A DNA stretch of 64,000 nucleotides from Rubrivivax sp. GTDB taxonomy: Bacteria > Pseudomonadota > Gammaproteobacteria > Burkholderiales > Burkholderiaceae_C. The stretch is from contig JAHECD010000007.1 in NCBI GenBank assembly GCA_024641945.1, positions 1 through 64,000 on the forward strand, in the 5' to 3' direction. Under the pieces are notes generated by a model. That model was not told the DNA's origin and did no database searches. It saw only the letters and a program-made list of their open reading frames with translations. Each line of letters opens with the position of its first letter. The first letter of the stretch is position 1. Both the position numbers and the translations under genes were made by a program. Positions 56,512 through 64,000 of this stretch are shown piece by piece.

Positions 56512-57204
56512 ATGAAGATCGCCGTCATCCCCGCCCGCGGCGGCAGCAAGCGCATCCCGCGCAAGAACATCCGCGACTTCGCCGGCCGGCCGATGATCGC
56601 GTATGCCATCGGCGCAGCGCGTGAAAGCGGGCTGTTCGACCACGTGATCGTCTCGACCGACGACGACGAGATCGCGCAGATCGCCAAGTCGCACGGCGCC
56701 GAAGTGCCGTTCGCGCGCCCGCCCGAACTGGCCGACGACCACACCCCGACGGTGCCGGTGATCGTGCATGCGATCCAGGCCTGCCGCGCACTCGGATGGG
56801 CAGCGAGCCATGTGTGCTGCATTTATCCGGGCGTGCCGCTGATCCGCGCCGAAGACATCGCGGCCGCGCTGTCGCTGCTCGACGAGGCCGGCGCCGCAGG
56901 CTACACCTTCCCCGTGACGCCGTTCCCGTCGGCGATCCAGCGCGCCTTGCGTCGCGGAGCGGACGGCCGCGTCGAGCCGTTCCATCCGCAATACGTCAAC
57001 ACGCGCACGCAGGACCTCGAGCCGGCCTTCCACGACGCTGGCCAGTTCTACTGGGGTGCCGCCGACACCTGGCTCGCCGGTCTGTCGATCCATGCCCACG
57101 GCCGGACCATCGTGCTGCCCGAGTGGCGCGTGGTCGACATCGACACGCCCGCCGACTGGGAGCGCGCCGAGGCAATGTTCCACGCCTTGAAGGGCCGCCA
57201 TTGA
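56512..57204 (+). CDS. pseF: CMP-pseudaminic acid cytidylyltransferase
   Basis: A 230-residue cytidylyltransferase that activates pseudaminic acid with CTP. The nucleotide-binding motif is AVIPARGGSKRIPRKNIRDF, and VIVSTDDDEIAQIAKSHGAEV follows; CIYPGVPLIRAEDI and the C-terminal WRVVDIDTPADWERAE are typical of PseF/NeuA-like enzymes. It starts 3 bases after pseC and ends 2 bases before the PseG-acetyltransferase fusion. Confidence 0.93.
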   Translation: MKIAVIPARGGSKRIPRKNIRDFAGRPMIAYAIGAARESGLFDHVIVSTDDDEIAQIAKSHGAEVPFARPPELADDHTPTVPVIVHAIQACRALGWAASHVCCIYPGVPLIRAEDIAAALSLLDEAGAAGYTFPVTPFPSAIQRALRRGADGRVEPFHPQYVNTRTQDLEPAFHDAGQFYWGAADTWLAGLSIHAHGRTIVLPEWRVVDIDTPADWERAEAMFHALKGRH

Positions 57205-57206
57205 CG

Positions 57207-58769
57207 ATGAAGGCCGCGCTGCGTGTCGACGCCTCGCGAACCATCGGCACCGGGCACCTGCGCCGCTGCGGTGCGCTGGCGCACGCACTGCGCGACGCCG
57301 GCGTGCAGGTGCATTTTGTCGTCAGGGATCTCGGTATCGACGCCGCCGACTGGCTGCACGGAGAAGGCTTCGAGGCCCGTGTGCTGCCGGCCCCGCAGGC
57401 CGGTGCCCACGCGGCGGAAACATCCCGCAGCGTCCACGCCGCATGGGCCGGCGTCGATTCAGCGACCGACGCCGCTCAGACCGTGCAGTCCCTGCAAGGC
57501 CAGCAGATCGATTGGCTCGTGATCGACCACTACGCCTTCGACCAGGCGTGGCACGAACTTGTCGCCACGGCGCTCGGGTGCCGCATCGCGGTCATCGACG
57601 ACCTGGCGGACCGCGACCTTGCCGCCGCCATGCTCGTCGACCACAACGCACACACCGACCACCGGGCCAAGTACGGCACGCACCTGCCGGCCACTGCACG
57701 ATTGCTGGGCGGGCCGCGGTTCGCCTTGCTCGGCAACGCCTATGCCGGCGCACGCCGGTACGAGGTGCACGAACGCGTTCGCAGCATCGGCGTCTTCATG
57801 GGCGGCGTGGACGCCTGCAATGCCTCGGCGGCCATGTTGGCCGGCATCGAAACCGCCGGGTTCGACGGCGACGTCGAGGTCGTCACCACATCGGCCAACC
57901 CGCATCTCGACACGTTGCGCCGGGCCGTCTCCAGCCGCGCACGGACCACGCTCTCGGTCGACCTCGCCGACCTCACCGCCTTCTTCGCGCGCCACGACCT
58001 GCAGATCGGCGCCGGCGGCGGTGCCACCTGGGAGCGCTGCTGCATCGGCGCCCCGACGCTGGGCGTGGTCGTCGCCGACAACCAGCTCGCCGTCGTGCCG
58101 GCGCTCGTTGAACTGGGCGTGCTGGCGACGGCGCGGCCGCCGACGTCGCTCGATCCGGCCGTCCTCGCCATGGCGATCCGTGCCCTCGTGGACGTTGCAC
58201 CAAGAAGACACACGCTGGCGATGCGGTCGCGTGAGGTGGTCGACGGCCTCGGTGCGCGCCGCGTTGCGCTGTGCATGGCGGCGGACAACCTTGCGGTGCG
58301 GACGGCCCGCCTCGACGACGCCGCGATGCTGCACCGATGGCGCAACCATCCCGACACCCGCCGCGTCTCGCGCGACGCGCGCGAGATCGGGTTCACGGAA
58401 CACGAGCTCTGGCTGCGGCGCACGCTCGACGATCCCGCCCGCACGCTGCTCGTCGGCGAGGTCGGGCGCATCCCCGTCGGCGTGATCCGTTTCGACCGGA
58501 TCGACGACACCGCCGCAGAAGTCTCGCTCTACCTCGACCCGCAGCTGCACGGCCTGGGCCTCGGCGCGGCGCTGCTGCGTGCCGGCGAAGCGAGGATGCC
58601 CCCGCACCTGGCGCTGCACGCGGCGGTGCTCGATGGCAATGACCCTTCGGCGCGCCTGTTTGCCGGTGCGGGCTACACCTGCACGGCGCCCGGCACTTGG
58701 GTCAAGCCCGCCGCAGCCGCTACACCGTCGCCCGCGCCTTCCAGCCTCTCACCAAGCACCACCCCATGA
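57207..58769 (+). CDS. pseG: PseG hydrolase fused to a PseH-like GNAT acetyltransferase
   Basis: A 520-residue fusion. Residues 1 to about 345 are PseG, the UDP-sugar hydrolase that cuts the nucleotide from UDP-2,4-diacetamido-2,4,6-trideoxy-altropyranose. It has catalytic His17 in GTGHLRRCGALAH, IDDLADRDL, GVFMGGVDACNAS and IGAGGGATWERCCIGAPTL. Residues about 352-500 form a GNAT domain (VRTARLDDAAMLHRWRNHPD, LYLDPQLHGLGLGAALL) that resembles PseH, which acetylates C4 before hydrolysis. A Ser/Pro-rich tail follows. In most organisms these are separate genes, and no separate pseH is seen. The stop overlaps pseI by ATGA. Confidence 0.88.
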   Translation: MKAALRVDASRTIGTGHLRRCGALAHALRDAGVQVHFVVRDLGIDAADWLHGEGFEARVLPAPQAGAHAAETSRSVHAAWAGVDSATDAAQTVQSLQGQQIDWLVIDHYAFDQAWHELVATALGCRIAVIDDLADRDLAAAMLVDHNAHTDHRAKYGTHLPATARLLGGPRFALLGNAYAGARRYEVHERVRSIGVFMGGVDACNASAAMLAGIETAGFDGDVEVVTTSANPHLDTLRRAVSSRARTTLSVDLADLTAFFARHDLQIGAGGGATWERCCIGAPTLGVVVADNQLAVVPALVELGVLATARPPTSLDPAVLAMAIRALVDVAPRRHTLAMRSREVVDGLGARRVALCMAADNLAVRTARLDDAAMLHRWRNHPDTRRVSRDAREIGFTEHELWLRRTLDDPARTLLVGEVGRIPVGVIRFDRIDDTAAEVSLYLDPQLHGLGLGAALLRAGEARMPPHLALHAAVLDGNDPSARLFAGAGYTCTAPGTWVKPAAAATPSPAPSSLSPSTTP

Positions 58770-59812
58770 TCACGATCGGAAACCGCGAGGTCGGCGCGCA
58801 CACCCGCCCTTACCTCATCGCCGAGATGTCGGGCAACCACAACCAGTCGCTCGCGCGTGCGCTGGACATCGTGAGCGCCGCCGCGCGTGCCGGCGCCGAC
58901 GCGGTGAAGCTGCAGACCTACACCGCCGATACGATGACGCTGAACGTGCGCTCGGCCGGCTTCGTGATCGACGACCCCAAGAGCCTGTGGGCCGGGCGCC
59001 AGCTGTACGAGCTCTACCAGGAAGCGCACACGCCGTGGGAGTGGCACCGGCCCATCATCGAACACGCGGCCTCGCTCGGCCTGCACTGCTTCAGCACGCC
59101 GTTCGACGACACCGCCGTCGATTTCCTCGAGTCGCTCGGCGTGCCCGCCTACAAGGTGGCGTCGTTCGAGGCGACCGACCTGCCGCTGATCCGCAAGATT
59201 GCACGCACCGGCAAGCCGATGGTCATTTCGACCGGCATGGCGAGCCTGGGCGAGATCGACGAAGCGGTGCGCACCGCACACGAGGCCGGCAACTCGCAGA
59301 TCGTCCTGCTCAAGTGCACCAGCACCTACCCGGCGACGCCGGAAAACACCAACATCCTTACGATTCCGCACCTGCGCGAGGCGTTCGGCTGCGAGGTCGG
59401 CCTGTCCGACCACACGATGGGCTGCGGCGTCGCGGTGGGTGCCGTGGCGCTCGGTGCGGTGCTGGTCGAAAAGCACTTCACGCTGCGACGCGCCGACGGT
59501 GGTGTCGACAGCTCGTTTTCGCTGGAGCCCGAAGAACTCGCCACGCTGCGCACCGAGACCGAGCGTGCATGGCAGGCGCTCGGCAAGGTCACCTACGGCG
59601 GCACGAAGGCGGAAGACCAATCGCGTGCCTTCCGCCGTTCGCTCTACGTGGCCCGTGACGTGGCCGCGGGCGAGACGCTCACGCCGGAGAACCTGCGCAT
59701 CGTGCGGCCCGGCTTCGGGCTGCCGCCGAAGTTCTACGACGTGATGCTCGGCAAGCGCGTGAACCGCGCACTGCCGGCCGGCACGCCGCTGGGCTGGGAC
59801 CACCTCGCCTGA
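58766..59812 (+). CDS. pseI: Pseudaminic acid synthase
   Basis: A 348-residue NeuB-type synthase that condenses 6-deoxy-AltdiNAc with phosphoenolpyruvate. The NeuB domain has YLIAEMSGNHNQSLARAL, ADAVKLQTYTADTMTL, CFSTPFDD, KVASFEATDLPLI, LKCTSTYPATPE, GLSDHTMG and VEKHFTLRR, and a C-terminal SAF/antifreeze-like domain starts near 290. It is closer to PseI than to sialic acid synthase by its SGNHNQS and TYTADTMT motifs. Confidence 0.94.
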   Translation: MITIGNREVGAHTRPYLIAEMSGNHNQSLARALDIVSAAARAGADAVKLQTYTADTMTLNVRSAGFVIDDPKSLWAGRQLYELYQEAHTPWEWHRPIIEHAASLGLHCFSTPFDDTAVDFLESLGVPAYKVASFEATDLPLIRKIARTGKPMVISTGMASLGEIDEAVRTAHEAGNSQIVLLKCTSTYPATPENTNILTIPHLREAFGCEVGLSDHTMGCGVAVGAVALGAVLVEKHFTLRRADGGVDSSFSLEPEELATLRTETERAWQALGKVTYGGTKAEDQSRAFRRSLYVARDVAAGETLTPENLRIVRPGFGLPPKFYDVMLGKRVNRALPAGTPLGWDHLA

Positions 59813-59819
59813 AGAACCT

Positions 59820-60830
59820 GTGGCCTTGCGCGTCCTCGTCATCGGCTGCGGCAACATCGCCGGCGGATTCGACGCCGGGCGGCCCGCCGACGCACGCCCG
59901 CTGACACACGCCGGTGCGTTTGCGCAGCATGCGGGCTTCCAGATGACCGCCTGTGTCGACCCCGACGACGCACGGCGCGCCGCCTTCCAGCAGCGCTGGT
60001 CGGTGCCGTTTGGAGCCGCCGATCTGGCGGCGCTCGGCGACGCCGCGGGCCGCTTCGACGTCGTCAGCATCTGCTCGCCGACGGCGATGCATGCCGCCCA
60101 TCTCGACGCCGCGCTGGCGCTGAAGCCGCGCTTGATCTTCTGCGAAAAGCCGGTCACGCCTTCGCTCGAGGAGACGGCCCGCTGGGTTGAGCGCTGCGCT
60201 GCCGCGGGCGTGCTGCTGGCGGTCAATCACACGCGGCGATGGGCGCCGGATGTCGTGCGCGTGGCTGCGGAGCTGCACGACGGTGTGCATGGCGCCGTGC
60301 GCTCGGTCGTCGGCACCTACAACAAGGGCGTGCTCAACAACGGCGGCCATCTGGTCGACCTGCTGCACCTGCTGCTCGGGCCCCTCGAACTGCAGGACGC
60401 GGGTGCGCCGGTGTGGGACCACTGGCCCGACGATCCCACGGTGCCGGCGCTGCTGCACAGCGCCAGCGGCGTGCCGGTGCACCTGAGCGTCGCGCACGCG
60501 GCCGACTACGCCTTCTTCGAAGTCCAGATCGTCACCGCTGCCGGCACGCTGACGATGGAAAACGGTGGCCAGCGCTGGCGTCGCCGGCGTGCGGTGGAGA
60601 GCGCCACCTTCAAGGGTTACCGCTCGCTCGACGACGGCGAATTCAGCGCCGGCGAATACGACCGCGCGATGACCTTGGCGGTGCAGAACCTGCACGCCGC
60701 GCTGACCGACGGCGCTGCACTCGCGAGCACGGGTGCCTCGGCGCTGCAGGCGCAGCGGCTGTGCGCCGCGATCCACCGCGCGGCGCTCGTCGACAATCCG
60801 CAGCAGACACCGACAGGAACCCCGAGATGA
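59820..60830 (+). CDS. Gfo/Idh/MocA-family NAD(P)-dependent oxidoreductase
   Basis: A 336-residue sugar oxidoreductase. The N-terminal Rossmann motif is VLVIGCGNIAGGFD, followed by DVVSICSPTAMHAAHLDAAL and the catalytic-region FCEKPVTPSLEE. HLVDLLHLLLG in the C-terminal domain carries the family histidine. It starts with GTG at 59820, 7 bases after pseI, and overlaps the next aminotransferase gene by ATGA. With that aminotransferase it probably oxidises then aminates a sugar. The substrate is unknown; WbpB, which oxidises UDP-GlcNAcA, is one comparison. Confidence 0.87.
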   Translation: MALRVLVIGCGNIAGGFDAGRPADARPLTHAGAFAQHAGFQMTACVDPDDARRAAFQQRWSVPFGAADLAALGDAAGRFDVVSICSPTAMHAAHLDAALALKPRLIFCEKPVTPSLEETARWVERCAAAGVLLAVNHTRRWAPDVVRVAAELHDGVHGAVRSVVGTYNKGVLNNGGHLVDLLHLLLGPLELQDAGAPVWDHWPDDPTVPALLHSASGVPVHLSVAHAADYAFFEVQIVTAAGTLTMENGGQRWRRRRAVESATFKGYRSLDDGEFSAGEYDRAMTLAVQNLHAALTDGAALASTGASALQAQRLCAAIHRAALVDNPQQTPTGTPR

Positions 60831-62125
60831 CGACCTCCAAGCTGGCGCTGCTGGGCGGCACGCCGACCATCACTTCTCCGCTCGAACCCTTCCGAAGCAT
60901 GGGCGAGGACGAAGTCCACGCCGCCGCCGCCGTGGTGCGCGGCGGCGTGCTGTCGGCCTACATCGGCGCCCCGGGTGACGGCTTCATGGGCGGGCCGCAC
61001 GTGCGCGATTTCGAGGCGCGCGCGGCGGCCTACTTCGGCGTCAAGCACGCGATCGCGGTCAACTCGTGGACCTCCGGTCTCGTGGCCGCCGTCGGCGCCA
61101 TCGGCGTCGAGCCGGGCGACGAGATCATCACGACGCCGTGGACGATGTCGGCCACCGCGATGGCGGTGCTGCACTGGAATGCGATTCCCGTCTTCGCGGA
61201 CATCGACCCGCAGACCTTCAACATCGATCCGGCCAGCGTCGAGCGGCTCATCACGCCGCGCACGCGCGCGATCCTGGCCGCCGACATCTTCGGCCAGTCG
61301 GCCGACATGCCGGCGCTGCGCGCGATCGCCGACCGCCATGGCCTGAAGCTGCTGTGCGACACCGCACAGGCGCCGGGCTCGCTGACAGGCTCGCTGACCG
61401 GCACGCGCTTCACCGGCACGCTGGCCGACATCGGCGGCTTCAGCCTCAACTACCACAAGCACATTCACTGCGGCGAGGGCGGCATCCTCGTGACCGACGA
61501 CGACCGCCTCGCTCGCCGGCTGTGCCTGATCCGCAATCACGCCGAATCGGTGATCGGCAGCGAAGAGCCTGCCGAACTGGCCAACATGATCGGCTTCAAC
61601 TTCCGCCTCGGCGAGATCGAGGCGGCGATCGCGTCGGTGCAACTCGGCAAGCTCGAGGCCCGGGTGCGCAGCCGCCAGCGCGCGGCCGCGCAGCTCGACG
61701 CGGGGCTTGCCGGCCTGCACGGCCTGCGCACACCGAAGGTCGTCGCGGACGGCACCCACGTCTACTACGTCTACGGCATGACCTTCGACCCGGCAACAGC
61801 CGGCGTGCCGCGCGCGAAGGTGGTCGAGGCCCTGCGCGCCGAAGGCGTGCCCGGCGTGATGGCCGGCTACCAGAACCTGCATCTGCTGCCGATGTTCCGC
61901 CACAAGATCGCATATGGAACTCAAGGCTTCCCGTGGACGTCGCCGTATTGCTCGAGCGATGTGACCTACGGCCCCGGCACGTGCCCGGTGGCCGAGGAAC
62001 TGCATGCCTCCACCTTCATCGGCCTGAGCCTGTGCCTGTGCGAGCTTCCGCCGCAGGACGTGGACCTGATGGTCACGGCGATCCGCAACGTGTGGTCGCA
62101 ACTCGACGCGCTGAAGGCTGCCTGA
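60827..62125 (+). CDS. DegT/DnrJ/EryC1-family sugar aminotransferase
   Basis: A 432-residue PLP aminotransferase. PLP lysine about 211 lies in FSLNYHKHIHCGEGGI. Other motifs are NSWTSGLVAAVGAIGVEPGDE, CDTAQAPGSLTG, IGFNFRLGEIEAAIASVQL and GVMAGYQNLHLLPMF. It begins LALLGGTPTI, as in the StsC/AHBA-like branch, unlike PseC. A short in-frame repeat SLTGSLTG sits at about residues 185-192. It pairs with the preceding oxidoreductase, so it likely aminates the keto sugar formed there. The sugar remains unknown. Confidence 0.88.
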   Translation: MTTSKLALLGGTPTITSPLEPFRSMGEDEVHAAAAVVRGGVLSAYIGAPGDGFMGGPHVRDFEARAAAYFGVKHAIAVNSWTSGLVAAVGAIGVEPGDEIITTPWTMSATAMAVLHWNAIPVFADIDPQTFNIDPASVERLITPRTRAILAADIFGQSADMPALRAIADRHGLKLLCDTAQAPGSLTGSLTGTRFTGTLADIGGFSLNYHKHIHCGEGGILVTDDDRLARRLCLIRNHAESVIGSEEPAELANMIGFNFRLGEIEAAIASVQLGKLEARVRSRQRAAAQLDAGLAGLHGLRTPKVVADGTHVYYVYGMTFDPATAGVPRAKVVEALRAEGVPGVMAGYQNLHLLPMFRHKIAYGTQGFPWTSPYCSSDVTYGPGTCPVAEELHASTFIGLSLCLCELPPQDVDLMVTAIRNVWSQLDALKAA

Positions 62126-62135
62126 CGAGCCCCGC

Positions 62136-62708
62136 ATGACCGGCGCCGCATCCGCCCTCGACACGCCAACGATGTTGCCCGCCTTGCCCGTGCTGCAAGG
62201 ACAGCAGGTGCGGCTGCAGCCCTTCGTCGGCGACGACGTCACGCCGGCCTATATCGGCTGGCTCAATGACGCGGTGGTCGTGCGCTACAGCAACCAGCGC
62301 TTCCGCCGGCACGATGCGGCCAGTTGCAGGGCCTATCTCGCCACTTTCGCGGGCTCCGACAACGTCTTCGCAAGCATCCGGCGCGCCGAGGACGGCCTGG
62401 CCATCGGCACGATGACGGCCTACCGCTCGCGCCCCCACGGCACCGCGGACATCGGCGTCCTGCTCGGCGAGCGAGCAGCCTGGGGCCAGGGGATGGGCCA
62501 GGACGCCTGGGACACGATGATGGCGTGGCTCGCCGGCCAGCGAGGGTTACGCAAGCTCACCTGTGGAATGCTGGCGTGCAACCTGCCGATGCGCCGCGTC
62601 GCCGAGCGCTCGGGCATGCAGCTGGAGGCCACGCGACGGGCGCAGGAAATCGTCGACGGCGTGCCGCAGGACATCCTGTATTTCGCGAGATTCACCGATG
62701 CTGCTTGA
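62136..62708 (+). CDS. GNAT-family N-acetyltransferase
   Basis: A 190-residue acetyltransferase (RimJ/RimL-like group). It has VRLQPFVGDDVTPAYIGWLND at the start, the acetyl-CoA motif GVLLGERAAWGQGMGQDAW and the C-terminal NLPMRRVAERSGMQLEATR. It is separate from the PseH-like domain at 58300-58690 and follows the aminotransferase by 10 bases, so it may acetylate the new amino group. It overlaps the next gene by 11 bases. Confidence 0.85.
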   Translation: MTGAASALDTPTMLPALPVLQGQQVRLQPFVGDDVTPAYIGWLNDAVVVRYSNQRFRRHDAASCRAYLATFAGSDNVFASIRRAEDGLAIGTMTAYRSRPHGTADIGVLLGERAAWGQGMGQDAWDTMMAWLAGQRGLRKLTCGMLACNLPMRRVAERSGMQLEATRRAQEIVDGVPQDILYFARFTDAA

Positions 62709-63591
62709 ATTGCCGTCGCCGCTCGCGGTGGTGTGCCACGACGCCGGCGCCGCCAACCATGTGCAGGCCTGGCTGCAAGCCGACGGCGACGGCACGGATT
62801 GCCGCGTGCTCGTCGATGGCCCCGCGGCGCAGCTGTGGCGTCAGCGCCATCCACCGGGCCGCCTCGTCGCGTCGACGGACGAAGCGCTCGATGGTGCCGC
62901 CACGCTGCTCAGCGGCACCGGCTGGGCCAGCGACCTCGAGCACGACGCCCGGCGGATGGCCCGCGAACGCGGCATCCGCTCCATCGCCGTGATCGACCAC
63001 TGGGTCAACTACGCGATGCGCTTCGAGCGCCAGGGCCGCAACGTGCTGCCCGACGAGATCTGGGTCACCGACCCTGATGCGGCGGACGAAGCCCGGCGCT
63101 GCTTCCCGGGCGTCGTGGTGCGCGAGCAGCCCAACCTCTACCTGCAGGCACAGGTGGCCGGCATCGCGCCGGTGGCGCAGGCCGGGCCCGACCTGCTCGT
63201 CGTGCTCGAGCCGGCGCGCAGCCACTGGGGCCGCGATACCGCCGGCAGCGGAGAGTTCCAGGCGCTCGACTACCTGGGCGCGAACCTGCCTGCACTCGGG
63301 CTGCCTGGCGGCGCCGCGGTGCGGCTACGCCCGCACCCGTCCGACCCGCCAGGCAAGTACGACGCCTGGATCGCGGGCCATCGCGGCATCGGCGCGCGCC
63401 TGGACGAATCCGCTTCACTGGCCGAGGCCATTTCGCACTGCGCAAGCGTGGCAGGGTGCGAGTCGTATGCGCTCGTGGTCGCACTCGCTGCCGGTCGGCG
63501 CGTCGTCTGCACGCTGCCTCCCTGGGCGCCGGCCTGCCGACTGCCTCATGCCGGTCTGATCCATTTGAGCCAACTGGCCGACCCCCGATGA
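62698..63591 (+). CDS. Unrecognised protein of the surface-sugar locus, possible GT-B fold
   Basis: A 297-residue protein I do not recognise by family. N-terminal VVCHDAGAANHVQAWL, IAVIDHWVNYAMRFERQG and LPDEIWVTDPDAADEA suggest a Rossmann-like domain, and the C-terminal part with VRLRPHPSDPPGKYDAW, ASLAEAISHC, GCESYALVVALAAGRRVV and CRLPHAGLIHLSQL resembles the second domain of GT-B glycosyltransferases or capsule-synthesis enzymes. No signal peptide or membrane helix is seen. It overlaps the GNAT gene and the amidotransferase gene (by 4 bases), so it is translated with them and probably acts on the same sugar. Confidence 0.6.
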   Translation: MLLELPSPLAVVCHDAGAANHVQAWLQADGDGTDCRVLVDGPAAQLWRQRHPPGRLVASTDEALDGAATLLSGTGWASDLEHDARRMARERGIRSIAVIDHWVNYAMRFERQGRNVLPDEIWVTDPDAADEARRCFPGVVVREQPNLYLQAQVAGIAPVAQAGPDLLVVLEPARSHWGRDTAGSGEFQALDYLGANLPALGLPGGAAVRLRPHPSDPPGKYDAWIAGHRGIGARLDESASLAEAISHCASVAGCESYALVVALAAGRRVVCTLPPWAPACRLPHAGLIHLSQLADPR

Positions 63592-64000
63592 AATACTGCT
63601 CGCGTTGCCTGCAGCCCGACACCCGCCCGAACACCGTCTTCACGTCGGCGGGCATCTGCCCGGCCTGTGACTACGTCGAGCGGCTCCAGCACGTCGACTG
63701 GCAGGAGCGCTACGAGATCCTGCAGGACCTGCTGACCCAGTTCCCGCGCCGGCCCGGCCAGGGCTTCGACTGCATCATCGGGGTCAGTGGTGGCAAGGAC
63801 AGCACGCGCCAGGCGCTGTGGGTGCGTGACAAGCTGGGCCTGAAACCGCTGCTCGCCTGTCTGAGCTATCCGCCCGAGCAGGTCACGCAGCGCGGGGTGG
63901 ACAACATCTCCAACCTGATCGAACTGGGCTTCGACGTCGTGCTGTCCGCGCCCGCGCCCGGCACGTGGCGCCGCCTGATGCGCGAATCCTTCCTGCGATA
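63588..64000 (+). CDS. N-acetyl sugar amidotransferase (PseA/WbpG type), truncated by the window end
   Basis: About 137 codons are visible. An N-terminal cysteine pair set (CSRCLQPDTRP and CPACDYVERLQ) resembles a zinc site, and the PP-loop ATP motif is IIGVSGGKDSTRQALW. The family (PseA in Campylobacter, WbpG in Pseudomonas) converts an acetamido group to acetamidino using ammonia, usually from HisH/HisF-like partners. PseA modifies pseudaminic acid and WbpG modifies a mannosaminuronate. The presence of pseB-I next to it favours the former. Its 3' end and any hisH/hisF partners lie outside the window. Confidence 0.85.
   Translation, partial: MKYCSRCLQPDTRPNTVFTSAGICPACDYVERLQHVDWQERYEILQDLLTQFPRRPGQGFDCIIGVSGGKDSTRQALWVRDKLGLKPLLACLSYPPEQVTQRGVDNISNLIELGFDVVLSAPAPGTWRRLMRESFLR

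Noticed and set aside
54007-57288. A very long minus-strand open frame antisense to pseB, pseC and pseF
   Set aside because: The plus-strand genes have clear family motifs and tight spacing; the antisense product is composition-biased with no recognisable motif.
61370-61405. Short duplication giving SLTGSLTG in the DegT aminotransferase, considered as a repeat expansion
   Set aside because: Only two copies and in frame; natural variation in a surface loop explains it.

Overview
The window is dense, GC-rich chromosome of a betaproteobacterium, most likely a Burkholderiales member. The evidence is gene order and protein character: rpoE-rseA-rseB-mucD followed by lepA-lepB-rnc-era-recO-pdxJ-acpS-nagZ, the yceD-rpmF-plsX-fabHDG-acpP-fabF block, and the divergent rluC/rne pair. 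No rRNA, tRNA, insertion sequence, prophage or CRISPR array was seen. Many genes overlap by ATGA, GTGA or TTGA, so translation is tightly coupled.

Layout. (1) 1-4916, minus strand: rluC, an AP2-like protein, an OsmC protein, gph, a Rieske protein, sppA and a 5' part of psd. (2) 4917-8669: a roughly 660-nt structured rne leader and RNase E. (3) 8735-15202: a minus-strand NarL-type response regulator, sensor kinase and prolyl-iminopeptidase-like hydrolase, divergent from pqqABCDE, with a symmetric sequence and hairpins between them. (4) 15293-22825: a sucrose module made of a TonB-dependent receptor, fructokinase, MFS/GPH-type transporter and sucrose phosphorylase, divergent from a LacI regulator with a perfect 14-bp operator palindrome. 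(5) 22822-30764: nagZ, acpS, pdxJ, recO, era, rnc, a DUF4845 gene, lepB and lepA, all minus strand. (6) 30765-31291: a 527-bp gap holding a candidate 65-nt small RNA. (7) 31292-35607: the envelope-stress sigma factor, its regulators and the MucD protease. (8) 35629-41959: fatty-acid and phospholipid initiation genes with rpmF and yceD. (9) 42000-43494: maf and an RsmI-like methyltransferase. (10) 43584-64000: a surface-polysaccharide locus with rmlBDAC (dTDP-rhamnose), a WbpA-type dehydrogenase, rhlE (helicase, probably unrelated), a WecA-like initiating transferase, Wza-like and Wzz-like export proteins, pseB-C-F-GH-I (CMP-pseudaminic acid), then an oxidoreductase, DegT aminotransferase, GNAT acetyltransferase, an unrecognised protein and a PseA/WbpG-type amidotransferase cut by the window end.

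How the genes fit together. The sucrose genes give a complete route: outer-membrane uptake, inner-membrane uptake, phosphorolysis to glucose 1-phosphate and fructose, and fructose phosphorylation. The pqq genes make the PQQ cofactor, and the adjacent two-component system probably tunes PQQ-dependent metabolism. The 43.5-64 kb region supplies sugar nucleotides and export machinery for a surface glycan or glycosylated flagellin carrying rhamnose and pseudaminic acid, and probably an amidinated or extra amino sugar. The least explained items are the candidate small RNA upstream of lepA, the long rne leader, the structured pqqA leader, the PseG-acetyltransferase fusion, and the unrecognised protein at 62698-63591 beside the amidotransferase.
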